DNA from: Pelomonas paludis
Lineage (GTDB): Bacteria; Pseudomonadota; Gammaproteobacteria; Burkholderiales; Burkholderiaceae_C
NCBI RefSeq assembly: GCF_039872745.1
Contig: NZ_JBDPZD010000003.1
Span: 310,001 to 374,000 of the forward strand
Direction of reading: 5' to 3'
Length of the DNA stretch: 64,000 nucleotides
Shown here piece after piece: positions 54,772 to 61,798 of the stretch (positions within the stretch are counted from its first letter, which is position 1; the number at the start of each line of letters is the position of its first letter). The notes below the pieces were generated by a model, which was given only the letters and a program-made list of their open reading frames with translations, had not been told where the DNA came from and did not search any database. The translations under genes were made by a program, and so were the position numbers.

Positions 54772-55266
54772 TCAATCCCGGAAGTTGTTGTAGTTCAGCG
54801 GGGTGTCGCTGAAGGACTTTTTGAGGTGCGCAATGGCCGTCTGCAGGTCATCCCGGTTCTTGCCGGTCACGCGCACGGTGTCGCCCTGGATGCTGGCCTG
54901 CACCTTGAGCTTGCTGTCCTTGATGGAGCCGACGATCTTCTTGGCTAGGTCTGCAGCGATGCCGTCGCGGATCTTGTAGACCTGGCGGACCTTGTCGCCA
55001 CCCAGCTTGTCGATCTTTTCGGCCTTGTCGAGGAAGTTGATCGTGACGTCCTGCTTGGTCAGCTTGCCGTAGAGCACGGCTTCGATCTGTTCGAGCTGGA
55101 ACTCGCCGTCGCCGGTGGCGTGGATTTCCTTCTCCTTCTCCTTCAGCTCGACCTTGGCGCCCGTGCCCTTGAAATCGAAGCGCGTGCCAATCTCCTTGGC
55201 GCTGTTGTCCACGCCATGCTTGATCTTGACCATGTCGGGTTCGAGGACGGTGTCAAAGCTGGGCAT
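54772..55266 (-). CDS. yajQ: YajQ family nucleotide-binding protein (UPF0234)
   Basis: Cytoplasmic protein with two ferredoxin-like domains; a homologue in Xanthomonas binds cyclic di-GMP and others bind nucleic acids. The 164-residue product starts MPSFDTVLEPDMVKIKHGVD. It contains EIGTRFDFKGTGAKVELKEK, VYKIRDGIAADLAKKIVGSI and the closing RDDLQTAIAHLKKSFSDTPL. Length matches the family (about 161-164). The start is set by homology; an in-frame extension toward murB is rejected. Divergent from murB with 44 bp between; 4 bp before the aspartic protease gene. Confidence 0.95.
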   Translation of the reverse strand: MPSFDTVLEPDMVKIKHGVDNSAKEIGTRFDFKGTGAKVELKEKEKEIHATGDGEFQLEQIEAVLYGKLTKQDVTINFLDKAEKIDKLGGDKVRQVYKIRDGIAADLAKKIVGSIKDSKLKVQASIQGDTVRVTGKNRDDLQTAIAHLKKSFSDTPLNYNNFRD

Positions 55267-55310
55267 AAGGCGCGAGAAGAACTTGGAGTGGAATCGCGGA
55301 AAATTGTCAC

Positions 55311-56381
55311 ATGCCCGGACCCAATCTTGCCCCCCCAAACGGGGCGTCAGCCCTCCAGATCGAGGTCGACGTCAACCTCAAGGCCTACAACACCTTCGGG
55401 CTCCCGGCCGTGGCGCGGCGCCTGGTGCGCGTCCGGGAGGCCGCCGATGTCCGGCGCGTGGTGGACCACCCTGAGCTGGGGCGAGCGCCGAAGTTCGTAC
55501 TGGGCGGTGGCAGCAATCTGGTGCTGACCAAGGACCTGGACCCGCTGGTACTGAAGGTGGAGATCACGGGCATTCGCTTGCTCGAAACGCGCGAGGACGC
55601 CTGGATCGTCGAGGTCGGTGCCGGCGAGCGCTGGCATGACGTGGTGGCCTGGACGCTGGACAACGGCTACCCGGGCCTGGAGAACCTGGCCCTGATCCCC
55701 GGCACCGCCGGTGCGGCGCCGGTGCAGAACATCGGTGCCTACGGACTGGAGATCAAGGACCGTATCGAGTCCGTCGCGGTCATGGACCTCGTCACCGGCC
55801 GCCCAGCGCTGCTGCCGGCCGAGGTCTGCCGCTTTGGCTACCGGGACAGCGTCTTCAAGCACAGCGACTTTGGCGGCCTTGCGGACAAGAGCGTGATCAC
55901 CCACGTGCGCCTGCGCCTGCCGCGCCCCTGGGTGCCGGTGCTGGGCTACCTGGAGCTGGAGCGCCGCATGCTTGAGACGGGCAACACCCACCCGGATGCC
56001 CGCACCATCTTTGACTGGATCTGCGCCATCCGCCGCGCCAAACTGCCTGACCCGGCGGTGATCGGCAATGCCGGCAGCTTCTTCAAGAACCCGGTGGTGA
56101 CAGCCGAGCAATGCCGCGACATCATCAGCCGCGACCCAGGCATCGTGCACTACCCGATGCCCGATGGCAGCGTGAAGCTGGCGGCGGGCTGGATGATCGA
56201 CGCCTGCGGCTGGAAGGGCAAAACCGTGGGCGGCGCGGCGGTGTACGAGAAGCAGGCACTGGTGTTGGTGAACAAGGGCGACGCGCGGGGCGCCGAGGTG
56301 GTGACTCTGGCGCGGGCCATCCAGGAGAGCGTCTATGGGAGATTTGGGATTCGGCTGGAACCGGAACCGGTGGTGCTGTGA
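55311..56381 (+). CDS. murB: UDP-N-acetylenolpyruvoylglucosamine reductase
   Basis: Reduces the enolpyruvyl group to give UDP-MurNAc in peptidoglycan synthesis (FAD, NADPH). The 356-residue product has AYNTFGLPAVARRLV, the FAD loops VLGGGSNLVLTKDLDPLVLK and LENLALIPGTAGAAPVQNIG, the proton donor serine in GNAGSFFKNPVVT, and a C-terminal glutamate in FGIRLEPEPVVL. It is the type I (E. coli-like) form. The first about 16 codons are encoded by a palindromic CCCCCCAAACGGGG string and are not conserved, yet no later start codon is available before NLKAYNTFG. Its stop shares one base with the ligase start. Confidence 0.96.
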   Translation: MPGPNLAPPNGASALQIEVDVNLKAYNTFGLPAVARRLVRVREAADVRRVVDHPELGRAPKFVLGGGSNLVLTKDLDPLVLKVEITGIRLLETREDAWIVEVGAGERWHDVVAWTLDNGYPGLENLALIPGTAGAAPVQNIGAYGLEIKDRIESVAVMDLVTGRPALLPAEVCRFGYRDSVFKHSDFGGLADKSVITHVRLRLPRPWVPVLGYLELERRMLETGNTHPDARTIFDWICAIRRAKLPDPAVIGNAGSFFKNPVVTAEQCRDIISRDPGIVHYPMPDGSVKLAAGWMIDACGWKGKTVGGAAVYEKQALVLVNKGDARGAEVVTLARAIQESVYGRFGIRLEPEPVVL

Positions 56382-57217
56382 TGCGCCGGCGTGAGCTCGG
56401 TCTCTGGCTCGCGGGCCTGGGTGTTCCGCTCGGGGCGCTTGCGGGCCTGCCGGAGCCCTTGCTGGCCAAGAACGCCCCGGCGTCGATCGACCCCAAGGGC
56501 TATCTCGTCAGCGAGAAGCTCGATGGCGTGCGGGCGCTGTGGGACGGCCAGGCCCTGAGGTTCCGCAGTGGCCGCACCATCGCCGCGCCAGGATGGTTCA
56601 TTGCCATGCTGCCGCCGCTGGCCTTGGACGGTGAGTTGTGGATGGGGCGGCGCAGTTTTGAGCGGCTCTCAGCAGCGGTCCGACGCACGGAGCCCCTGGA
56701 CGCCGAATGGCGCGACATCAGCTATCAAGTGTTTGAACTGCCGCAGGGGCGCGGGCCCTTTGCGCAGCGTGCGGCGCAGATCAAAGCCTTGGTGGCCGGC
56801 TTGCAGGGCAGTGCGGTGAGCGCTGTCGAGCAGCGCGAGCTGACTGATGCCGCTGCTCTGCGCGCACGGCTCAAGGCGGTGGTGGCCGAGGGTGGCGAGG
56901 GCCTGATGCTGCACCGGGCCGATGCGCCGGTGGTGCAGGGGCGCAGTGACGTGCTGCTCAAGCTCAAGCCAACCATGGATGCCGAGGCCGTGGTGCTTGC
57001 CCATGTGCCGGGCCAAGGCCGGTTTGCGGGGCAGTTGGGGGCACTGGAGGTGCAGACCCCCGAGGGCGTCCGCTTCAAGCTCGGCACGGGCTTCAGCGAG
57101 GCCCAGCGCCGCCAGCCGCCGCCGGTGGGCAGCAAGGTCAGCTACCGGTACCGGGACCTGACCGAGGCCGGCGTGCCGCGCTTTGCCAGTTTCTTGCGGG
57201 TGGCAGACGAGTTCTGA
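56381..57217 (+). CDS. Exported ATP-dependent DNA ligase (LigE-like)
   Basis: Minimal ATP-dependent DNA ligase with a signal peptide, the Lig E type expected to act in the periplasm. The 278-residue product starts MRRRELGLWLAGLGVPLGAL (RR-containing, possibly Tat). Adenylation motif I SEKLDGVRALWDG (K46) follows, then ALDGELWMGRRSF, EGLMLHRADAPVVQG, and motif V in LLKLKPTMDAEAVVL before a C-terminal OB-fold. No extra DNA-binding domain is present. Start overlaps the murB stop by one base, so it is translated from the murB transcript. It is convergent with the SOS-type micro-ORF (10 bp apart). Confidence 0.93.
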   Translation: MRRRELGLWLAGLGVPLGALAGLPEPLLAKNAPASIDPKGYLVSEKLDGVRALWDGQALRFRSGRTIAAPGWFIAMLPPLALDGELWMGRRSFERLSAAVRRTEPLDAEWRDISYQVFELPQGRGPFAQRAAQIKALVAGLQGSAVSAVEQRELTDAAALRARLKAVVAEGGEGLMLHRADAPVVQGRSDVLLKLKPTMDAEAVVLAHVPGQGRFAGQLGALEVQTPEGVRFKLGTGFSEAQRRQPPPVGSKVSYRYRDLTEAGVPRFASFLRVADEF

Positions 57218-57227
57218 GCTGAATGGC

Positions 57228-57308
57228 TCAGAGCCAGCGCAGCAGCACCTCCAGCCAACGGGGCAGGGGGCGGCCGGGGATGTAGTTCTGGCGGTAGTGG
57301 CTGTGCAT
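57228..57308 (-). CDS. 26-residue micropeptide ORF under a LexA box
   Basis: A 27-codon ORF (stop included) in the gap between ligE and argG. It begins MHSHYRQNYIPGRPL and ends PRWLEVLLRWL. CCAGGAG precedes the ATG with about 6-nt spacing, a strong ribosome binding site. A perfect LexA palindrome ends 9 bp upstream. The N-half is polar and basic; the C-terminal 11 residues would form an amphipathic helix with two tryptophans. I do not recognise a family. SOS-induced peptides such as TisB are similar in size and setting but not in sequence. Translation is unproven, and the ORF could be chance within an SOS-regulated RNA. Confidence 0.55.
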   Translation of the reverse strand: MHSHYRQNYIPGRPLPRWLEVLLRWL

Positions 57309-57317
57309 GGTGGGCTC

Positions 57318-57353
57318 CTGGCGAATACTGTGACTTTATACAGTATTCGCCAG
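57318..57353 (-). promoter_or_regulatory. LexA box within a perfect 36-bp palindrome
   Basis: Arms CTGGCGAATACTGT (57318-57331) and ACAGTATTCGCCAG (57340-57353) are exact inverted repeats around GACTTTAT. The core CTGT-N8-ACAG (57328-57343) is a consensus LexA operator with AT-rich centre. On the minus strand a -10-like TATAAA lies inside it and TTGCGG about 15 bp upstream could be the -35, so LexA would block the promoter of the micro-ORF. As RNA it could also fold as a hairpin but no uridine run follows. Confidence 0.8.
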
Positions 57354-57396
57354 TGCCGCAAGCCATCCGGCCGCAGGGGCCTTGCGTCGTGGGGCT

Positions 57397-58713
57397 TTAG
57401 CTGCCGAGCTTGGGCAGGCCACCGCCGGCGAGCAGGCCGGTCTGGGTGTAGACGCCCAGCTTGTCGCGCGTGTCGGTGATGTCGAGGTTGCGCATGGTCA
57501 GCTGGCCGATACGGTCGGCGGGGCTGAAGGCGCCGGCCACCTTTTCCATCGATAGCCGCTCGGGCTGGTAGGTCAGGTTGGGGCTTCGGGTGTCGAGCAG
57601 CGAGTAGTCGTTGCCACGGCGCAGTTCCAGCGCCACTTCACCCGTCACCGCGCGGGCCACCCAGCGCTGGGCGGTTTCGCGCAGCATCAGGGCCTGCGGG
57701 TCGAACCAGCGGCCCTGGTAGAGCAGGCGGCCGAGCTTGCGGCCGTTGTCGCGGTACTGCTCGATGGTGTCTTCGTTGTGGATGCCAGTGACCAGGCGCT
57801 CGTACGCGATGTGCAGCAGCGCCAGGCCAGGGGCCTCGTAGATGCCGCGGCTCTTGGCCTCGATGATGCGGTTCTCGATCTGGTCGCTCATGCCGAGGCC
57901 ATGGCGGCCACCAATGCGGTTGGCCTCCAGCATCAGCTCGACGAGGTCGGGGTACTCGACGCCGTTCAGCGCCACCGGGCGGCCCTCTTCAAAGCGCACC
58001 GACACCGTCTCGGGTTTGACGACCACGTCCTCGCGCCAGAAGGCCACGCCCATGATGGGGTTGACGATCTTGATGCCGCTGCTCAGGTGCTCCAGGTCCT
58101 TGGCCTCGTGGGTGGCGCCGAGCATGTTGGAGTCGGTTGAGTAGGCCTTCTCGGCGCTCATCTTGTAGGCGAAGCCATTGGCCGTCATGAAGGCCGACAT
58201 CTCGGCGCGCCCGCCCAGCTCGTCGATGAAGGTTTGGTCCAGCCAGGGCTTGTAGATCTTGAGCGAGGGGTTGGTCAGCAGGCCGTAGCGGTAGAAGCGC
58301 TCGATGTCATTGCCCTTGTAGGTGCTGCCGTCACCCCAGATGTTGACGTCGTCCTGCTGCATGGCGGCGACGAGCATGGTGCCCGTCACGGCGCGGCCGA
58401 TGGGCGTGGTGTTGAAGTAGGTGAGGCCGCCGGTCGAGATGTGGAAGGCGCCGGCCTGCAGGGCCGCAATGCCCTCGGCCACCAGCTGCGCGCGGCAGTC
58501 CACCAGCACGGCCTTCTCGGCGCCGTAGAGCATGGCCTTGCGCGGGATCTCGTCATAGTCCGGCTCGTCGGGCTGGCCGAGGTTGGCGGTGTAGGCATAG
58601 GGCAGGGCGCCCTTTTTCTTCATCCAATGCAGGGCGGCCGAGGTGTCCAGGCCGCCGGAGAACGCGATGCCGACCTTCTGGCCGAGGGGGAGGGATTGCA
58701 GGATGGTGCTCAT
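57397..58713 (-). CDS. argG: Argininosuccinate synthase
   Basis: Joins citrulline and aspartate with ATP in arginine biosynthesis. The 438-residue product starts MSTILQSLPLGQKVGIAFSG with the PP-loop GIAFSGGLDTSAALHWMKKK. It contains FNTTPIGRAVTGTMLVAAMQ, NIWGDGSTYKGNDIERFYRY and YSTDSNMLGATHEAKDLEHL. It is the longer, E. coli-like class. The start is set by homology. The GNAT gene lies 19 bp upstream on the same strand; downstream is the LexA palindrome. An in-frame N-terminal extension overlapping GNAT is rejected. Confidence 0.97.
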   Translation of the reverse strand: MSTILQSLPLGQKVGIAFSGGLDTSAALHWMKKKGALPYAYTANLGQPDEPDYDEIPRKAMLYGAEKAVLVDCRAQLVAEGIAALQAGAFHISTGGLTYFNTTPIGRAVTGTMLVAAMQQDDVNIWGDGSTYKGNDIERFYRYGLLTNPSLKIYKPWLDQTFIDELGGRAEMSAFMTANGFAYKMSAEKAYSTDSNMLGATHEAKDLEHLSSGIKIVNPIMGVAFWREDVVVKPETVSVRFEEGRPVALNGVEYPDLVELMLEANRIGGRHGLGMSDQIENRIIEAKSRGIYEAPGLALLHIAYERLVTGIHNEDTIEQYRDNGRKLGRLLYQGRWFDPQALMLRETAQRWVARAVTGEVALELRRGNDYSLLDTRSPNLTYQPERLSMEKVAGAFSPADRIGQLTMRNLDITDTRDKLGVYTQTGLLAGGGLPKLGS

Positions 58714-58732
58714 GGCTTGAAAGGTCTGGGTC

Positions 58733-59014
58733 TCAGGAAAGCAGGTCTTGCCACTCGCGGTGGCGCTGGATGTAGGTGTGGACGTAGCTGCACGCCGGCA
58801 CGACGCGCAACTGCTGCGCGCGCGCCCAGGCCAGGCCGGCCTCGACGAGCTGTGCTGCCACGCCCTGGCCGCGGAACTCGGGCGGCACGATGGTGTGGGT
58901 GAAGGTGCAGACGGCCCCGGCGACTTCGTAGTCAAGCTGGGCAAACGGCCCCTGGGCAGACAAAGCCACCACGAAGCGTGACTCCTGCGGGCGATGCTCG
59001 ACGACGAGGCTCAT
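58733..59014 (-). CDS. Small GNAT-type N-acetyltransferase
   Basis: A 93-residue single-domain acetyltransferase of the YidJ/NATD1-like class. It has the acetyl-CoA loop IVPPEFRGQGVAAQLVEAGL (R/QxxGxG/A) and the closing helix CSYVHTYIQRHREWQDL, both features of this compact group. Length matches the family (about 90-100). The start overlaps the yaeQ stop by 4 bp (ATGA). The substrate is unknown; position between yaeQ and argG gives no clear hint. Confidence 0.88.
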   Translation of the reverse strand: MSLVVEHRPQESRFVVALSAQGPFAQLDYEVAGAVCTFTHTIVPPEFRGQGVAAQLVEAGLAWARAQQLRVVPACSYVHTYIQRHREWQDLLS

Positions 59015-59571
59015 GCGCGCGCTTCCTTCAACAACTGGGGATGAATTTCAGCGCTCTGGGTGGCGGTGGACACATAGACCGAGCCATCCTGGATGCTGAT
59101 CTGCAACTGCATGCTGCGCTCCGCCAAGGCGGCAAGGGCGGCGGACTGCTCGGCCGGGATTTGCCAGACCTGGACGCGCTCGGCCCGCGTGAGCTTGCTG
59201 TCGATGCCGCTCCACCACACGGGGGTGGACGACGCGTAGCTGTAGACCGACACCCGCTCGCTGCGGCCGTGCGCCTTCATCAGCCGGCGGTCGTCGGGCT
59301 GGCCGAGGTCGATCCAGTGGACCACCTCGCCGGTCAGATCGCGCTGCCAGAGGTCCGGCTCATCGACATCGGACAAACCCTTGGTGAACTCCAACTTGCC
59401 GCGCAAATCGTCGGCCGGCACATTGAGCGCATAGGCCAGCACGCGGTTCATCAGGCGCTCGTCGGTCTCGCTGGGGTGCTTGGCCAGCGTCAGGTTGTGG
59501 TCGCCATAGACGTGGCGGTCCATGTCGGCAATCTGCAGCTGTGCTTTGTAGATGGTGGCCTTGAGCGCCAT
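59011..59571 (-). CDS. yaeQ: YaeQ family protein
   Basis: A PD-(D/E)XK nuclease-fold protein of unclear role; E. coli YaeQ was first reported as a suppressor of an rfaH defect. The 186-residue product starts MALKATIYKAQLQIADMDRH. It has the family segments VYGDHNLTLAKHPSETDERL, EPDLWQRDLTGEVVHWIDLG and SVYSYASSTPVWWSGIDSKL. Length is typical (about 180). The ATG at 59571 is preferred over an in-frame TTG four codons upstream. No strong Shine-Dalgarno is visible. It overlaps the GNAT gene by 4 bp. Confidence 0.93.
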   Translation of the reverse strand: MALKATIYKAQLQIADMDRHVYGDHNLTLAKHPSETDERLMNRVLAYALNVPADDLRGKLEFTKGLSDVDEPDLWQRDLTGEVVHWIDLGQPDDRRLMKAHGRSERVSVYSYASSTPVWWSGIDSKLTRAERVQVWQIPAEQSAALAALAERSMQLQISIQDGSVYVSTATQSAEIHPQLLKEARA

Positions 59572-59666
59572 GCGGTCAACCAAAGGAGGGGGTCAAGCGA
59601 TTATCCCGTGGCATCATCTTGATCCCGCTTCGGCTTCACGAAAGCGCCACTTCCTCCATCTCCGCC

Positions 59667-60386
59667 ATGAAACGCACCCTGCTCTCGATCTCGCTGCTCT
59701 TGTCCTTTGCTGTCTCGGCCCAGGCCCAGACCACGGCCAAGCCCAAAGCTGAGGCCAAGCCCGCTGCCGCCAAGGCAGCGCCTGCACCCGCAGCCGCAGC
59801 AACCCCGGCTGCACCTGCCAAGCCCAAGGCCAAGCTGCTGACGCGCGACGAGCTGCGCAGCTGCCTGGCCATGCAGGACGCCAACCAAGCCGAAGCCGCC
59901 GCCATCAAGGCCGAGCAAGCTGGCTTCAAGAAGACGGAAACCGAGCTCAAGGCCGAGCGCGCCGAGGTCGAAGCCGGTGAGGCCGAGCTGATCAAGCAGG
60001 CCGATGGCGTGAAGCTGGACCGCGATGCCATCATCAAGGACCGCGATGACATCCAGGCCAATGGCTCCAAGATGGACAAGGCCACCCAGAAGGCCCGCAT
60101 GGAAGCCTTCGAGAAGAAGCGTCTGGACTTCGACGCTGCGGTCACCAAGCTCAAGGAAGTTGACGAAAAGCAGCGCGCCAAGCGCAAGGCTTTCGGCGAC
60201 AAGGTGGACGCCCTGGAAGCCCAATTCGCCGCTATCGACAAGCGCACCGAAGCCCACTACGACGCCAACGACAAGTGGAAGACCCAGTGCATGGGCAAGG
60301 ACTACGACGAGCGCGACATGAAGGCCCTCGAGAAGGAAAAGGCCGCAGCCGCTGCTGCAGCGCCGGCCGCCTCTGCCGCCAAGTGA
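59667..60386 (+). CDS. Secreted Ala/Lys-rich coiled-coil protein, unknown function
   Basis: A 239-residue protein I do not recognise. Signal peptide MKRTLLSISLLLSFAVSAQA is followed by a low-complexity Ala/Lys/Pro linker (about 21-55). A long charged helical region rich in E, K, A and D (about 60-215, e.g. AEAAAIKAEQAGFKKTETEL) then looks like a coiled coil, and an Ala-rich tail ends it. Two cysteines stand at each end of the helix (LRSCLAMQD and KTQCMGKDY), placed to form a disulfide. It is monocistronic, with a strong terminator after it. A role as periplasmic or envelope structural protein is a guess. Confidence 0.8.
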   Translation: MKRTLLSISLLLSFAVSAQAQTTAKPKAEAKPAAAKAAPAPAAAATPAAPAKPKAKLLTRDELRSCLAMQDANQAEAAAIKAEQAGFKKTETELKAERAEVEAGEAELIKQADGVKLDRDAIIKDRDDIQANGSKMDKATQKARMEAFEKKRLDFDAAVTKLKEVDEKQRAKRKAFGDKVDALEAQFAAIDKRTEAHYDANDKWKTQCMGKDYDERDMKALEKEKAAAAAAAPAASAAK

Positions 60387-60414
60387 TCCGGCACTGACTT
60401 TTGCCTGAACGACA

Positions 60415-60446
60415 GGCCGCCGTGTACAAGCACGGCGGCCTTTTTT
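60415..60446 (+). terminator. Intrinsic terminator after the coiled-coil protein gene
   Basis: GGCCGCCGTG (60415-60424) and CACGGCGGCC (60431-60440) form a perfect ten-pair stem around TACAAG, followed by six T residues. It is 28 bp after the stop codon. Confidence 0.92.
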
Positions 60447-60485
60447 CTTTGCACCCCTCCCATCCCTCCCCACTCCACATCACCC

Positions 60486-61787
60486 ATGAAACGCCTTCGC
60501 ACCGTCGCGCTTGCTCTGCTGTTTCCCTTGTCGTCCTGGTCGGCCCCGCTGGTGGCGCCCGCCCGGCTGGACGCCGCGCTCTCTGGTCTCGTGCAGCGGG
60601 GCGAGTTGGCGGGCGTTTCGGCCCTGGTGTTTGAGAACGGCAAGGAGGCCTATTTCGGCGCCTTTGGCCAGGCCGATCGCGATGCCGAGCGCGCCATGTC
60701 GCGCGATGTGCTGGCCGTCATCTACTCGATGACCAAGCCCGTCATCGGCGTGGCCCTGATGCAGCTCTACGAGCAGGGCAAGTTCCAGCTCGACGACCCG
60801 GTGGCCAAGTACCTGCCCGAGTACGCCAACGCCCGCGTCTACGTGGGCGACGGCCCCGACGGCAAGCCGCTGACCGAGCCGCTCAAGCGCCCCATCACCA
60901 TCCGCGACCTCGGCCGCCACACGGCCGGCTTCCCGGAAGGCCGCAACCACCCGCCGGGGCTGCTGCGCGCCTACCAGGCGGTGCACGTCAACGGCTGGCT
61001 GGCGGACCTGGCCGAGACCTCGCGCCGCATCGCTTCGGTGCCGCTCGCCTTCCAGCCCGGCACGCAGTGGATGTACGGCCCCTCGATGGACGTGCAAGGC
61101 CGCCTCGTCGAAGTGCTGTCCGGCCAGAAGCTCGACGTCTACCTGGCCGAGCACATCTTCAAGCCGCTGGGGATGAAGAGCACGCGCTACGTCGTCAAGC
61201 CCACGGACGCTGACGTCCTCAAGCTGGCGCCTACTTATCAGCGTCAGCTGAACCCGCCCAATCAGGGCCATCTGCACCGCATCCCCGACACCGGGGCCCA
61301 CGCCTACAACCTCGGCGACTGGCCGCTCAAGGGCGGCAGCTCGGGCCTGGTCTCGACCATCGACGACTACGCCCAGTTCGCACGCGCGCTGCTGGATGGC
61401 GGTGTGGCTCCCAACGGCGGGCGCTTGCTCAAGGCCGAGACCATCAAGCTGATGGCCACCAATGCGCTGGCGCCTGAGGTGACCCAGCGCTCCTGGCTGC
61501 CCACCAAGGGCAATGTCGGCTTCGGCATCAACTTCGCCGTGCGCACCGCGCCGCCCAGCAACCGTGAGGACGCCTCGGGTCCGGTCGGCGAGTTCTTCTG
61601 GGACGGCGCCGCCAACACCCTGTTCTGGGTCGACCCCAAGCACCAGATCGTGGGCCTGCTGTTCACCCAGTTGCTGCCGCCGGGCGACCCCAAGCTGGTC
61701 AAGGCCATCCGCGATGCCGTCTACGCCGACGATGCCGAGGCCTCTTCGGCCAACAAGCCGCCGCGCCCCGCCGCCGCCAAGCCCTGA
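60486..61787 (+). CDS. Serine hydrolase, beta-lactamase class C/esterase family (copy 1)
   Basis: A 433-residue exported penicillin-binding-protein-like hydrolase. Signal peptide MKRLRTVALALLFPLSSWSA. The catalytic SxxK is S81-M-T-K84 (VIYSMTKPVIG). The second motif is YGPS (WMYGPSMDVQGRLVEVLSG), as in EstB-type esterases rather than YxN of true AmpC. The third-motif region is FFWDGAANTLFWVDP. Family members include esterases, D-amino acid peptidases and weak beta-lactamases; the substrate is not predictable. The next gene, 11 bp downstream, is a close paralogue, so the pair is a tandem duplication and probably co-transcribed. Confidence 0.92.
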   Translation: MKRLRTVALALLFPLSSWSAPLVAPARLDAALSGLVQRGELAGVSALVFENGKEAYFGAFGQADRDAERAMSRDVLAVIYSMTKPVIGVALMQLYEQGKFQLDDPVAKYLPEYANARVYVGDGPDGKPLTEPLKRPITIRDLGRHTAGFPEGRNHPPGLLRAYQAVHVNGWLADLAETSRRIASVPLAFQPGTQWMYGPSMDVQGRLVEVLSGQKLDVYLAEHIFKPLGMKSTRYVVKPTDADVLKLAPTYQRQLNPPNQGHLHRIPDTGAHAYNLGDWPLKGGSSGLVSTIDDYAQFARALLDGGVAPNGGRLLKAETIKLMATNALAPEVTQRSWLPTKGNVGFGINFAVRTAPPSNREDASGPVGEFFWDGAANTLFWVDPKHQIVGLLFTQLLPPGDPKLVKAIRDAVYADDAEASSANKPPRPAAAKP

Positions 61788-61798
61788 AGGCCTCGCCC

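Noticed and set aside
57318..57353. The palindrome as a terminator for argG
   Set aside because: The RNA stem would be strong, but no uridine run follows, and the core is an exact LexA consensus with an overlapping -10, so an operator fits better.
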